A stretch of 64,000 nucleotides of DNA from Flavobacterium sp. GSB-24 (GCF_027924665.1 NZ_AP027043.1:3100001-3164000), one strand, 5' to 3'; shown: positions 51,804 through 61,220, numbered from the stretch's first letter. Numbers and translations are program-made. Notes: generated from the letters alone by a model not told the origin.

Positions 51804-52081
51804 TGGAAAAGAATTTAAAGGTAGTGTGGACTGATACTGCCAAGAATCATTTAAAAACAATTTTTAATTATTATAAAGAAAAATCGATTCAAGGCGCTAA
51901 CAATATTAAAAGTTAAATTCTAAGTACTACTAAAAATATACATTTTAGGGAACAGTATCAAAGAGATGAAATTGAACCAGAATATCGAAGAATTATAGTT
52001 AGGGATTATAAAATATTATATTTTGTAAAAGATGAAGTGATTTATATTTCTAAAATCTTTTCTACAAAACGAAATTTATAA
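51803..52081 (+). pseudogene. ParE/RelE-type toxin gene broken by an in-frame stop
   Basis: The frame starts at 51803 (overlapping the antitoxin stop) and encodes EKNLKVVWTDTAKNHLKTIF, then reaches TAA at 51914-51916 after 37 codons. The same frame continues with HFREQYQRDEIEPEYRRIIV and ISKIFSTKRNL to TAA at 52081, a further 54 codons. The joined product would be about 92 residues, the normal ParE/RelE size, with typical R-rich and C-terminal features. One base change (for example GAA to TAA) explains the break. A sequencing error cannot be excluded. Confidence 0.78.
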
Positions 52082-52146
52082 ACAATTATCGAAAGAGCTG
52101 AAGAGCTCTTTTTGTATATCATATAGTTAAGTAAAGTAAACTCGCT

Positions 52147-52176
52147 TTGCCATTCCTTTAAAAAGTGTTATTTTTG
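52147..52176 (+). promoter_or_regulatory. Promoter of the N-carbamoylputrescine amidase gene
   Basis: TTG (52147-52149, in TTTG), a 19-base spacer, then TATTTTTG (52169-52176), close to consensus. Transcription from about 52183 means the in-frame GTG at 52165 cannot be the start, supporting the ATG at 52195. Confidence 0.78.
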
Positions 52177-52194
52177 CACTCTAAATTTTATGTC

Positions 52195-53085
52195 ATGCCG
52201 AAAAGAAAATATAAAATATCAGTAATTCAGTTAAACCTTAATGATGTTGCTGAAAATAATCTTAAAAAATGTATCAGCTGGGTAAGAGACGCTGCAAGTC
52301 AAGGAGCAGAAGTTATTTTACTACCTGAATTATATAGCAGTCATTATTTCTGCCAAAGCGAAGATGTAGATAATTTTGCATTAGCAGAACCACTTTACAG
52401 TACTTCATTTATTGCTTTTAGCGAATTGGCAAAAGAATTAGGAGTGGTAATCATTGTTCCTTTCTTCGAAAAAAGAATGGCTGGAATTTATCATAATAGT
52501 GCATATATCATTGATGCAGATGGTACAGAAGCAGGTTTATACCGTAAAATGCATATTCCAGACGATCCGCATTTCTATGAAAAATTCTATTTTACGCCAG
52601 GTGATTTAGGTTTTAAAGCAATTGAAACTAAAAAAGGAACAGTTGGAACTTTAATCTGCTGGGATCAATGGTATCCAGAAGCTGCACGTATTACAGCTTT
52701 AAAAGGAGCAGAGGTTTTATTCTACCCAACTGCAATTGGATGGCATCCTAAAGAAAAAGAACAATACGGAGAAAACCAATACGGAGCTTGGATGAACGTA
52801 ATGAAAGGTCATGCCGTTGCAAATGGTGTTTTTGTCGCTGCAGCTAACAGAATTGGTTTAGAAAAATACATTGAAGGAACAGAAGGAATTCAATTCTGGG
52901 GAGCTTCTTTCATCGCTGGACCTCAAGGAGAAATATTAGCTCAAGCTTCTCACGATAAAGAAGAAATCTTAATTGCAGAAGTTGATTTAGATTTACAAGA
53001 AAATGTTCGTCAAAACTGGCCATTCTTTAGAGATAGAAGAATTGATGCTTTTGGCGACATTACAAAAAGAGCAATTGATAAATAA
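52195..53085 (+). CDS. aguB: N-carbamoylputrescine amidase
   Basis: A 296-residue nitrilase-superfamily amidohydrolase turning N-carbamoylputrescine into putrescine, CO2 and ammonia. The catalytic triad is E45 (LLPELYSSHYF), K118 (YRKMHIPDDP) and C155 (LICWDQWYPEAAR). The motifs HIPDDPHFYEKFYFTPG and GASFIAGPQGEIL fit AguB closely. Its partner enzyme, agmatine deiminase, is 3.3 kb downstream. The pair gives polyamine synthesis from agmatine; no arginine decarboxylase was seen in this window. Confidence 0.94.
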   Translation: MPKRKYKISVIQLNLNDVAENNLKKCISWVRDAASQGAEVILLPELYSSHYFCQSEDVDNFALAEPLYSTSFIAFSELAKELGVVIIVPFFEKRMAGIYHNSAYIIDADGTEAGLYRKMHIPDDPHFYEKFYFTPGDLGFKAIETKKGTVGTLICWDQWYPEAARITALKGAEVLFYPTAIGWHPKEKEQYGENQYGAWMNVMKGHAVANGVFVAAANRIGLEKYIEGTEGIQFWGASFIAGPQGEILAQASHDKEEILIAEVDLDLQENVRQNWPFFRDRRIDAFGDITKRAIDK

Positions 53086-53105
53086 TTAAATTTATCTTTA
53101 TAATA

Positions 53106-53141
53106 GAAAAGGACAAAGCTTTTATGCTTTGTCCTTTTTTT
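53106..53141 (+). terminator. Terminator after aguB
   Basis: AAAAGGACAAAGC/GCTTTGTCCTTTT with a TTTTAT loop and more T residues. Confidence 0.88.
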
Positions 53142-53151
53142 ATGTGCAAAT

Positions 53152-53186
53152 AAAAAGGCGGTTTCAATATTTGAAACCGCCTTTTC
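53152..53186 (-). terminator. Terminator of the OmpA-family gene
   Basis: A near-perfect palindrome AAAAGGCGGTTTCAA/TTGAAACCGCCTTTT, read on the minus strand, ends with a T-rich stretch 20 bases after the ompA-like stop codon. Confidence 0.88.
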
Positions 53187-53206
53187 TATATTTAAATTCT
53201 TTAGAA

Positions 53207-54466
53207 TTATCTTACTTGGAAAGTAACTCTTCTCACGATTTGACGTGCTTCTTTAGAATTTTTGTTCACAGAAGTATCTTCACCGTTAGCAATTACATTT
53301 AATCTAGAAGCATCAATTCCAGCATTTGTTGCTACTTTTTTCACAGCTTCAGCTCTTTTTCTAGATAATTCAGTATTGTAGCTTGAGCTTCCAATTTCGT
53401 CAGCATATCCAATGATATCTGCAGATTTACCAGGATTATTTTTCAAGTATTTTACTAAGAAATCAACACCAGATAAAGAAGCGTTTGTTGGTTTAGACGA
53501 ATTGAAATCGAAATAAACGTTTACATAACCACCGTTAATTAATTCTTCAACAGTATTGTTTGTAGCTGTTCCAGCGCCTTTCTTTTCGTAAGTTTTATCT
53601 AAATAGCTTTCTAACTCATCCGGCACACCATTTTGATTCGTATCAATAGATTGTCCTTTTGTGTTAACAGCTACTCCTGCAATTGAATTTGGTTCTAAAT
53701 CGTATAAGTCAGCAACTCCATCTTTGTCTGAATCGATAAGACCAGTTTCGATTAAGTCCACTCTTTTTTCCAATTCACCAATTCTATCTTCTTCGCCAAC
53801 CCAGTCAGCATGTTTTTCATTTTTACCTAGGTAGAAAGTTAAACCAACAGAAGCATTTAATAAAACACCGTCAAAAGATCCAGTTGTTGTATTACCCATT
53901 CCGTCGAAGTTCCAGTTTTGTCTTCCGTTAACAATTCCAGTAAGATCTCCAGTTAAGGCAACTCTATTGCTTAATTTGATTTGTCCAGTTAAACCAGCGA
54001 TTCCATGTGCCATGTAATCTTGTCCGCCAAATCCTGTTTCAGTACTAATTTGAGAAACTCCAAAACCACCATGTGCCAAAACACCAATAGTGTTTGTCCA
54101 AGTTTCAAAATTTAAGGCACGTCCAACATTGATAACTCCTTGTAAACTCGCTCTAACGTAACGGCTTTCAAAATCTGGAGTATTTTTTTTCTCTTTAAAT
54201 TGGTCGTATCCAACATCTAATTTCAAACCAAATTTTGGATTAAACATATATCTCACACCCAAATCTCCGTGAAAAAAATTCGCAGATTCTGTAGTGTAAC
54301 CAGGAGTCATTGTTCTCGTAGGTTTGTTAACACCACCATTAAGTTCGATAGACCATTTGTTATATTCTTGATCTACACTTGGTGTGGTAGAAGTCGGAGC
54401 CATATTTTGTGCGCCTGCCGCAATGGATAGTAGTAATAAAGATACTGATACTAATTTCTTTTTCAT
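53207..54466 (-). CDS. OmpA family outer membrane protein
   Basis: A 419-residue abundant-type outer-membrane protein. A signal peptide (MKKKLVSVSLLLLSIAAGAQ) is followed by an N-terminal barrel of about 200 residues, a TSP3-like calcium segment (LIDSDKDGVADLYD, DTNQNGVPDELES) near 240-275, and a C-terminal OmpA domain (NVYFDFNSSKP, ADIIGYADEIGSSSYNTELSRKRAEAVKK) that grips peptidoglycan. This design is the standard major OmpA-like porin of Flavobacteria. Confidence 0.94.
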   Translation of the reverse strand: MKKKLVSVSLLLLSIAAGAQNMAPTSTTPSVDQEYNKWSIELNGGVNKPTRTMTPGYTTESANFFHGDLGVRYMFNPKFGLKLDVGYDQFKEKKNTPDFESRYVRASLQGVINVGRALNFETWTNTIGVLAHGGFGVSQISTETGFGGQDYMAHGIAGLTGQIKLSNRVALTGDLTGIVNGRQNWNFDGMGNTTTGSFDGVLLNASVGLTFYLGKNEKHADWVGEEDRIGELEKRVDLIETGLIDSDKDGVADLYDLEPNSIAGVAVNTKGQSIDTNQNGVPDELESYLDKTYEKKGAGTATNNTVEELINGGYVNVYFDFNSSKPTNASLSGVDFLVKYLKNNPGKSADIIGYADEIGSSSYNTELSRKRAEAVKKVATNAGIDASRLNVIANGEDTSVNKNSKEARQIVRRVTFQVR

Positions 54467-54612
54467 GATATCAAAAATTAAATTGTTTTTATTTTAAACT
54501 CATGACAAAATTAGAGGACGTGTTTCAGAATGTGTTCTATATGCTCTTACATAATTCCCACCTTTTGGCATTTAATTATGTAAATACGTTAATATTAGTA
54601 TAATAGAAACCA

Positions 54613-54647
54613 AAAAAAAAGAACAAAATTCACATTTTGTTCTTTTA
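54613..54647 (-). terminator. Terminator of the choice-of-anchor I gene
   Basis: On the minus strand AAAAGAACAAAAT/ATTTTGTTCTTTT is followed by a T run, 20 bases after the stop codon. Confidence 0.87.
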
Positions 54648-54666
54648 AGTATTTGTTAAAATAGTA

Positions 54667-56184
54667 TTATTTCAAATCTGGCTGATAAATTTTAACCGTT
54701 CCATCACCTTCACTGCTTACTACTAATAAGCTTCTTTTTGTAGGACTTTTCGAAGCTGGAATGAATAATATGCCTTCTGGTGCGTCACCTGTTTTTACAG
54801 TTTGTAAATATTGCGGCGAATTTGGATTAGTAACATCATAAGTCATAAACGCATCAGATCTTTCTAGACCAACAAACAAAATGTTTTGAGATCCCATTTT
54901 TGCCACATATACGGCTTCGGGTTCAGAACCTTTATCGTCACTGCGTTTATCATCGTAAGTTCCTAATTCGTTAGTTTTTTTATCTACATCATTTTTACTG
55001 TCATAAACGATTTTTCCAGTGTTTCCATTCCAAATAGAGAACGATCTTGCGCCAAAACTTACCATTTCGTCTAAATCTCCATCGCCATCTGTGTCTCCCA
55101 TATCAGTAACAAGATTTAATCTTCCTAAATTAGCGTCTAGTTTCAAAGTAGCTGCATCAGGAAAAAGAGTTGCATCAAGTTTTAAACTTTTCATACGTTT
55201 GATATCTGTGTTGGCAGTATATTCTCTTGCATCACCTTCGTTTGCAGTCACAAAATAAGGAACATTATTAGCAGAAAAATGACTAATAGCATCTGGCATA
55301 AACATTCCTTTTACTTTCCAAGGATTAAAAGCAATTTTATCATCACTGTCGCTTACATCAATAGCATTTTCAGCAGTATTGAAATCTTTAAAACCTAAAG
55401 GATAAATAGCAGTAATTGTTTTAGAAGTTAAATCAACTTTTGCTACACCGTTGTTTTCTTGTAAAGTAACCCAGGCAGTTTTAGAATCGTCAGAAATTGT
55501 AATATATTCTGGCTCAATATCCTGAGCGAAGCTTTTAGCAGCTTTTGAAATTCTAAATCCATCTTTTGCTAATGCAGCAGCCTGACCGCTGAAAGAAGCG
55601 AAATCTAAAGTTGTTACAGTATAAGTACTAGTTTCGATGATTGAAATCGTTCCGTTTGGATCTTGAGAATAATCTGTATTTGGTTCACCCTCATTAGCAG
55701 TCATAATATATTTTCCGTCTGGAGAAAATGTAATCATGTCAGGCAAGGCTCCAACTGTAACTTGTTTGATTAAACTGTAATCTGAAGTATTGAAAACAGC
55801 AACTTTGCCGTTTCCTTGTTTGTTTGCTGTAGATTCTAAAGCCACAGCTAATTTTCCGTCAAAAACAGAAACACTATTTGCTGCACCTTCGTAAGCTACC
55901 AGATCAATTTTTCCAATTTTTGTTGGTTTTGTTGGATCGGTAATATCAATAACATCAATTTGGTTTACACCACTATTGTTTACAGTAAATAATTTTTTTG
56001 TTTTTTCGCAGTAAGCAGAGATTTCAGCAGCAGCTTCGCCTCCAATAGTAATAGAGCCAATTTCTTTAAAAGCTGCAGGGTTTTCGTTTACCACAATTTC
56101 AGGTTCGTTGTTTGTGTTTTCATCATTATTACAGCTTGCCATTATAAAAAGAGCTGTTAATAGAGAAATAGATACTTTTTTCAT
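54667..56184 (-). CDS. Choice-of-anchor I domain lipoprotein (phytase/esterase-like beta-propeller)
   Basis: A 505-residue lipoprotein (signal peptide with lipobox MASC, then NNDENTNNEPE, acidic). The body is a beta-propeller of the choice-of-anchor I family: EISAYCEKTKKLFTVNNSGVNQIDVIDITDP, DMITFSPDGKYIMTANEGEPN, VTANEGDAREYT, MGDTDGDGDLDEMVSFGARSFSIW and EPEAVYVAKMGSQNILFVGLERSDAFMTYDV. Members are often named alkaline phosphatase or nuclease accessory proteins, but the activity is unproven. Acidic residues after the lipid Cys suggest surface exposure. Confidence 0.86.
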   Translation of the reverse strand: MKKVSISLLTALFIMASCNNDENTNNEPEIVVNENPAAFKEIGSITIGGEAAAEISAYCEKTKKLFTVNNSGVNQIDVIDITDPTKPTKIGKIDLVAYEGAANSVSVFDGKLAVALESTANKQGNGKVAVFNTSDYSLIKQVTVGALPDMITFSPDGKYIMTANEGEPNTDYSQDPNGTISIIETSTYTVTTLDFASFSGQAAALAKDGFRISKAAKSFAQDIEPEYITISDDSKTAWVTLQENNGVAKVDLTSKTITAIYPLGFKDFNTAENAIDVSDSDDKIAFNPWKVKGMFMPDAISHFSANNVPYFVTANEGDAREYTANTDIKRMKSLKLDATLFPDAATLKLDANLGRLNLVTDMGDTDGDGDLDEMVSFGARSFSIWNGNTGKIVYDSKNDVDKKTNELGTYDDKRSDDKGSEPEAVYVAKMGSQNILFVGLERSDAFMTYDVTNPNSPQYLQTVKTGDAPEGILFIPASKSPTKRSLLVVSSEGDGTVKIYQPDLK

Positions 56185-56335
56185 GTGTTAGTTTTTAGTT
56201 CCGGCAAAAGTAATTACAGCATTTCTGTTCAAGATTAAGGATGTATTATTTAATCTTTAACTTAATTTTTAGAAGATATTTGTTTTGAAACCCCAATCAA
56301 TTTTAATCAATAGTTTTATAATCCTAGCGAATGCT

Positions 56336-56343
56336 TATCTTTG
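56336..56343 (+). promoter_or_regulatory. -7 box of the agmatine deiminase gene
   Basis: TATCTTTG, 24 bases before the ATG at 56368. No clear TTTG at the expected -33 distance, so this is only a partial promoter. Confidence 0.5.
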
Positions 56344-56367
56344 CACTTTCTAAATTAGAACCTATTT

Positions 56368-57408
56368 ATGTCAACAAATAATAGAAGATTTCCAGCAGAA
56401 TGGGAAAAGCAGCAAGGAATTGTATTGTGTTTTCCACACAATGGCAACGATTGGCCAGGAAAATACGAAGCAGTTCAATGGGCTTTTGTAGAATTCATTA
56501 AAAAAGTAGCCACTTTTGAAACGGTTTTTTTAGTCGTGGCCGATGAAAAGCTAAAAGAAAAAGTTGCCGAAATGCTTGAAAGAGCCCGTGTAAACATTCA
56601 AAACGTTTCTTTTATTATTCATAAAACAAACAGAAGCTGGATGCGTGATTCTGGACCAATTATAGTAAAAAATGGTTCTAAAAGAGAAGCTTTAAATTTT
56701 AACTTCAACGGTTGGGCAAAATATAAAAACTATCAGCTGGATAAATTTGTTCCAGGTAAAGTTGCTGATTTTATTGATGTTCCATTAACTCAGGTTACTT
56801 ACAAAGGAAAACCAGTAATTGTTGAAGGCGGCGCTATTGATGTAAACGGAAAAGGAACATTACTTACTTCTGAAGAATGCTTAATGCATCCAACAATCCA
56901 AGTTAGAAATCCTGGTTTTACTAAAGAAGATTACGAAGCCGTATTTAAAGAATATCTTGGAGTTACCAATGTAATTTGGCTTGGAGACGGAATCGAAGGT
57001 GATGATACACACGGACATATAGATGATTTATGCCGATTTGTAAACGAAGATACGATCGTTACAATTGTAGAAACAGATAAAAATGATTCTAATTATAAAC
57101 CTTTGCAGGATAATTTAAAACGTCTGCAAAATGCAAAATTAGAAAACGGAAAATCACCAGTTATTGTAGCGTTACCAATGCCAAAACGTGTTGATTTTGA
57201 AGATTTAAGACTGCCAGCAAGTTATGCTAATTTCTTGATTCTGAATAATTGCGTTTTAGTTCCAACATTTAATGACAGTAATGATCGCGTAGCTTTGAAT
57301 ATACTTTCAGAATGTTTTCCAGACAGAGAAGTAATCGGAATCAGCTGCATTGATTTCATATGGGGATTCGGAACGTTACATTGCTTAAGCCAGCAGATTC
57401 CTTTATAG
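56368..57408 (+). CDS. aguA: Agmatine deiminase
   Basis: A 346-residue porphyromonas-type peptidylarginine-deiminase-fold enzyme (PF04371) converting agmatine to N-carbamoylputrescine. The catalytic Cys is C339 (WGFGTLHCLSQQ), and the Asp/His set is in NRSWMRDSGPI and GDDTHGHIDDLCRF. Length fits the bacterial AguA. Together with aguB at 52195 it supplies putrescine; the genes are on the same strand but separated by two divergent minus-strand genes. Confidence 0.94.
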   Translation: MSTNNRRFPAEWEKQQGIVLCFPHNGNDWPGKYEAVQWAFVEFIKKVATFETVFLVVADEKLKEKVAEMLERARVNIQNVSFIIHKTNRSWMRDSGPIIVKNGSKREALNFNFNGWAKYKNYQLDKFVPGKVADFIDVPLTQVTYKGKPVIVEGGAIDVNGKGTLLTSEECLMHPTIQVRNPGFTKEDYEAVFKEYLGVTNVIWLGDGIEGDDTHGHIDDLCRFVNEDTIVTIVETDKNDSNYKPLQDNLKRLQNAKLENGKSPVIVALPMPKRVDFEDLRLPASYANFLILNNCVLVPTFNDSNDRVALNILSECFPDREVIGISCIDFIWGFGTLHCLSQQIPL

Positions 57409-57520
57409 AAATAACTGCTACTAGCCAATACAGTATAAATTTTATTTTTTTGTCAGGCCTGAGCGAAGTGGAAGCCCACGCAAAGTTTTTTCTCAAAGTT
57501 TGAATAATATAATAATCTAA

Positions 57521-57552
57521 ACCCGAAAGGTTTTTAAAACCTGTCGGGTTTT
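57521..57552. repeat. CGGGTTTT inverted repeat after aguA
   Basis: ACCCGAAAGGTTTT/AAAACCTGTCGGGT is followed by TTT. It is related in sequence to the palindrome at 34853-34885. Confidence 0.7.
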
Positions 57553-57604
57553 ATTGCGTTTACTATAAAATGAAACAAGAATAAATTATCGCAACATTCA
57601 AAAT

Positions 57605-57641
57605 AAAAAAAGCTTGTTAGAGTAAACTAACAAGCTTTTTT
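57605..57641. terminator. Hairpin terminator between aguA and fah
   Basis: AAAAAAAGCTTGTTAG/CTAACAAGCTTTTTT with an AGTAAA loop. It is symmetric enough to terminate in both directions. Confidence 0.82.
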
Positions 57642-57654
57642 ATAATTTATCGAT

Positions 57655-57735
57655 ACCATCAACCATTAACCATCAACAATTAAAAAAATTAAAAATTAAC
57701 CATTAACCATTAACAATCAACCATTAACAATTAAT
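57655..57735. repeat. Tandem ACCATTAACCATCAAC-type repeats
   Basis: Repeats of AACCATTAACCATCAA/AACAATTAA units, five or more imperfect copies, between the terminator and the fah stop codon. Confidence 0.65.
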
Positions 57736-57746
57736 GTCTTTTCTCT

Positions 57747-59030
57747 TCATGGTCTAATAAATGGAGGTAAAAGCTGGCTGCAAACTTCTCCGAAACCAAT
57801 TCTTACTTCTGCATTTTCGCAGAAACCTCTAATGATTACAGTATCATTATCTTCAATAAATTTACGTTCACTTCCATCATTTAATTTCAACGGATTTTTT
57901 CCGCCCCATGTTAATTCTAACATAGAACCAAAACTATCAGGAGTTGGTCCAGAAATAGTTCCAGAACCCATCATATCACCAGAATTTACACGGCATCCGT
58001 TAGAAGTGTGATGCGCCAATTGCTGACTCATCGACCAATATAAATACTTGAAATTTGATCTTGAAATAATAGTTTCTTCTTGATCCTCAGGTTTTAGAGA
58101 TACTTCTAAATGAATGTCAAAAGTCTTTTTTCCTTTAGTTTGAAGATAAGGAAGTGGTGATGGGTCTTGTTTCGGCCCCTTGGTTCTAAAAGGTTCTAGA
58201 GCATCCATAGTAACAATCCATGGAGAAATAGAAGTTGCAAAGTTTTTAGCCAAGAATGGTCCAAGCGGTACATATTCCCATTTTTGAATATCACGCGCAC
58301 TCCAGTCGTTCAATAAAACCATTCCGAAAATATAATCTTCGGCTTCATAAGTTGGGATATTTTCTCCCATTACATTTACATCTGTAGTAATAAAAGCAGT
58401 TTCAAGCTCAAAATCTACTAAACGAGACGGTCCAAAAACTGGATATTTTTCTCCAGCCGGAAGCGTTTGCCCCATTGGTCTGTGCACCGGAATTCCTGAT
58501 GGAACAATTGTAGAGCTTCTTCCGTGATATCCAACTGGAATATGAAGCCAGTTTGGCAATAAAGCATTTTCTGGATCGCGGAACATCTTTCCTACGTTTG
58601 TAGCATGCTCTTTACTAGAATAGAAATCAGTATAATCACCAATCAAAACTGGTAACTGCATCTCTACATCTTCGATTTTAAATATAACAATATCTCTGTG
58701 TTTTGTTGAATCTCTTAGCTGTGGATTGTTTTCGTCGAAAATATCAGCGATGCGATTTCGCACCAGACGCCATGTTTTTTTTCCGTCAGAAATAAAATCA
58801 TTCAGCGTATCCTGCATGAACATATCATCGGTTAAATCAATTCCTTCAAAATAGTTTAATTGTTGTAAAGCCCCTAAATCTATAGCATAGTCGCCGATTC
58901 TTGTTCCTACGGTAACGACATTTTCTTTGGTAAGAAACACGCCAAAAGGAATATTCTGAATAGGGAAGTCGCTATTTTCTGGCACTTCTAACCATGATTT
59001 TCTACTGGTGTCGTTGGCGGTTATAGGCAT
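57747..59030 (-). CDS. fahA: Fumarylacetoacetase
   Basis: A 427-residue hydrolase ending the tyrosine/homogentisate pathway by splitting fumarylacetoacetate into fumarate and acetoacetate. The N-terminal SH3-like domain (NIPFGVFLTKEN, GDYAIDLGAL) and the C-terminal catalytic domain with IGDYTDFYSSKEHATNVGKMF, GYHGRSSTIVPSGIPVHRP, DFELETAF and MVLLNDWSARDIQKWEYVPLGPF (metal Glu/Asp) are all present. Full length. A -7 box TATATTTG (59066-59073, minus) lies upstream, divergent from glyA. Confidence 0.95.
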   Translation of the reverse strand: MPITANDTSRKSWLEVPENSDFPIQNIPFGVFLTKENVVTVGTRIGDYAIDLGALQQLNYFEGIDLTDDMFMQDTLNDFISDGKKTWRLVRNRIADIFDENNPQLRDSTKHRDIVIFKIEDVEMQLPVLIGDYTDFYSSKEHATNVGKMFRDPENALLPNWLHIPVGYHGRSSTIVPSGIPVHRPMGQTLPAGEKYPVFGPSRLVDFELETAFITTDVNVMGENIPTYEAEDYIFGMVLLNDWSARDIQKWEYVPLGPFLAKNFATSISPWIVTMDALEPFRTKGPKQDPSPLPYLQTKGKKTFDIHLEVSLKPEDQEETIISRSNFKYLYWSMSQQLAHHTSNGCRVNSGDMMGSGTISGPTPDSFGSMLELTWGGKNPLKLNDGSERKFIEDNDTVIIRGFCENAEVRIGFGEVCSQLLPPFIRP

Positions 59031-59087
59031 GTTTAATGTTAATTATTTGTTGAAAAATTACATGTCAAATATATCATAATCTAGCAG

Positions 59088-59114
59088 TTTGACAAACGTT
59101 TTTTTGTATTTTTG
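59088..59114 (+). promoter_or_regulatory. Promoter of glyA
   Basis: TTTG (59088-59091), 15 bases, then TATTTTTG (59107-59114). Spacing is slightly short. The start codon ATG at 59140 lies about 25 bases after the box, ruling out the in-frame alternative codon at 59089. Confidence 0.6.
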
Positions 59115-59139
59115 CGTGAAATTAACGAAAAACAAAGAA

Positions 59140-60414
59140 ATGCAACGCGACGAACAAATTTTTGATCTTATCCAAGAGGAGAAAGAAAGACAAATTCACG
59201 GACTAGAACTTATCGCTTCAGAAAATTTTGTAAGTGATGAGGTAATGCAAGCAGCTGGGTCTGTTTTAACTAATAAATATGCAGAGGGCTATCCTGGCAA
59301 AAGATACTACGGCGGTTGTGAAGTAGTTGATGTTATTGAGCAGATTGCTATTGACAGAGCCAAAGAATTATTTGGAGCTGAATATGCAAACGTACAGCCT
59401 CACTCTGGTTCTCAAGCAAATACTGCTGTTTACCATGCATGTCTAAATCCTGGTGATACAATTTTAGGTTTCGATTTATCTCACGGAGGTCACTTAACTC
59501 ATGGTTCTCCTGTAAACTTCTCAGGTCGTTTATACCGTCCTGTTTTTTACGGAGTAGATGCTGAGACTGGTCGTTTGGATTATGATAAAATTCAAGAAAT
59601 TGCAACTAAAGAACAGCCAAAATTAATTATCGCTGGAGCTTCAGCTTATTCTCGTGATATGGATTTTGCTCGTTTCAGACAAATTGCTGACAGCGTAGGA
59701 GCGATCTTATTTGCTGATATTTCTCACCCTGCAGGTCTTATTGCTAAAGGATTATTAAACGATCCAATTCCACATTGTCATATTGTTTCTACAACAACTC
59801 ACAAAACATTGAGAGGACCACGTGGAGGTTTGATTTTAATGGGGAAAGATTTCGAAAACCCACAAGGGTTAAAAACTCCAAAAGGAGAAATCAGAATGAT
59901 GTCTTCCTTATTAGATTTAGCTGTTTTCCCTGGAAACCAAGGTGGACCTTTAATGCACATTATTGCTGCTAAAGCGGTTGCTTTTGGTGAAGCACTTAAA
60001 GATGAGTTCTTTACTTATGCAATGCAATTACAAAAAAATGCAAACGCAATGGCTGATGCTTTCGTAAAAAGAGGTTATAATATTATCTCTGGCGGAACAG
60101 ATAACCACATGATGCTTATTGACTTAAGAAATAAAAATATTTCTGGGAAAGAAGCTGAAAATGCATTAGTAAAAGCTGAAATTACAGTAAATAAAAACAT
60201 GGTTCCGTTTGATGATAAATCTCCATTTATCACTTCTGGAATCCGCGTCGGAACAGCTGCAATCACAACTCGTGGTTTAGTTGAAAAAGATATGGAAACT
60301 ATTGTAGCTCTTATCGATAAAGTTCTTACTGATCACACAAACGAAGATCTTATTGAAGAAGTTGCAGAAGAAGTAAACGAATTAATGAGCGAAAGACCAA
60401 TTTTTGCGTATTAA
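59140..60414 (+). CDS. glyA: Serine hydroxymethyltransferase
   Basis: A 424-residue PLP enzyme interconverting serine and glycine with tetrahydrofolate. ATG 59140 gives [30 protein letters not shown], as expected for Gly[27 protein letters not shown] and the PLP lysine in [15 protein letters not shown] are all present. The C-terminus INELM-type ending ([13 protein letters not shown]) is normal. It is divergent from fahA. Confidence 0.96.
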   Translation: MQRDEQIFDLIQEEKERQIHGLELIASENFVSDEVMQAAGSVLTNKYAEGYPGKRYYGGCEVVDVIEQIAIDRAKELFGAEYANVQPHSGSQANTAVYHACLNPGDTILGFDLSHGGHLTHGSPVNFSGRLYRPVFYGVDAETGRLDYDKIQEIATKEQPKLIIAGASAYSRDMDFARFRQIADSVGAILFADISHPAGLIAKGLLNDPIPHCHIVSTTTHKTLRGPRGGLILMGKDFENPQGLKTPKGEIRMMSSLLDLAVFPGNQGGPLMHIIAAKAVAFGEALKDEFFTYAMQLQKNANAMADAFVKRGYNIISGGTDNHMMLIDLRNKNISGKEAENALVKAEITVNKNMVPFDDKSPFITSGIRVGTAAITTRGLVEKDMETIVALIDKVLTDHTNEDLIEEVAEEVNELMSERPIFAY

Positions 60415-60419
60415 GAAAT

Positions 60420-60535
60420 AGTTTCAAGTTTAAAGTTTCAAGTTTAAAGTTTTACGCTGTTCGAAAGACAGTTTGAAACTTTAAACTTTTTTCGTTCCTA
60501 AAAGAACCTGAAACCTGAAACCTGAAACAAAATAA
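60420..60535. repeat. GTTTCAAGTTTAAAG repeats between glyA and miaE
   Basis: Direct repeats of GTTTCAAGTTTAAAGT plus an inverted part (GTTTGAAACTTTAAAC) and three copies of CCTGAAA. No ORF. Confidence 0.65.
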
Positions 60536-60544
60536 CAAAAGACT

Positions 60545-61138
60545 ATGGGCGTACTAAGATTACAATTGCCAACAGATCCAAGATGGGTAAATATTGTTGA
60601 GAAAAACATAGAAGAAATCTTGACAGATCACGCGTGGTGCGAGCAGAAAGCAGCAACAAACGCAATCACAATTATTACAAACAATTCTGAACATCAAGAT
60701 CTTGTTCAGGATTTATTGGCACTTGCCAAAGAAGAAATCGATCATTTTGAACAGGTTCATAATATCATCATCAAAAGAGGACTAAAACTAGGACGTGAGC
60801 GTAAAGATGATTACGTAAATGAATTATACCAATACATGAAAAGAAGCGGTGACGGAAGTCGTGTTTCTGGATTGGTAGAAAGATTATTATTCTCAGCAAT
60901 GATCGAAGCTAGAAGCTGTGAGCGTTTCAAAGTTCTTTCTGAAAACATAAAAGACGAAGAACTTGCTGTGTTTTACAGAGAATTAATGGAAAGCGAAGCG
61001 GGACATTATACAACTTTCATCACATACGCTCGTAAATACGGAAAAGGAATCGATGTTGAAAAACGTTGGAGAGAATGGCTGGAATTTGAAGAATCTATCA
61101 TTACCAATTACGGAAAGGGAGAGACGATACACGGGTAA
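60545..61138 (+). CDS. miaE: tRNA-(ms2io6A37)-hydroxylase MiaE
   Basis: A 197-residue non-haem diiron monooxygenase hydroxylating the isopentenyl group at tRNA position 37. A four-helix bundle carries the iron ligands: HAWCEQKAATNAI, EEIDHFEQVHN (ExxH pair), MIEARSCERF and ELMESEAGHYTTF (second ExxH). Length matches the family. It complements miaA at 14856. No miaB was seen in the window. Confidence 0.93.
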   Translation: MGVLRLQLPTDPRWVNIVEKNIEEILTDHAWCEQKAATNAITIITNNSEHQDLVQDLLALAKEEIDHFEQVHNIIIKRGLKLGRERKDDYVNELYQYMKRSGDGSRVSGLVERLLFSAMIEARSCERFKVLSENIKDEELAVFYRELMESEAGHYTTFITYARKYGKGIDVEKRWREWLEFEESIITNYGKGETIHG

Positions 61139-61220
61139 GTTTTAGTTTTAAGTCTCAGTTGCAGTTTTCAGTTTCTACGTTTGTCAGGCTGAGAGAAGTC
61201 GAAACTATCTTGTAAATAAA

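Larger units (their letters stand above)
57409..57746. other. Intergenic region rich in repeats
   Basis: A gap of 338 bases with no gene. It holds a TGTCAGGCCTGAGCGAAG element (57452-57469) like the one at 61181, a CGGGTTT-type inverted repeat (57521-57552), a hairpin terminator (57605-57641), and tandem ACCATTAACCATCAAC repeats (57655-57735). Confidence 0.65.

Noticed and set aside
52165..52194. GTG start for the N-carbamoylputrescine amidase
   Set aside because: It lies between the -33 and -7 boxes of a near-consensus promoter.
57655..57735. Possible CRISPR-like array in the tandem ACCATTAACC repeats
   Set aside because: Repeat units are short and adjacent, with no regular unique spacers and no cas genes.
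59089..59139. Upstream in-frame start for glyA
   Set aside because: It lies within the promoter-like sequence; residues before MQRDEQ are not found in GlyA proteins.
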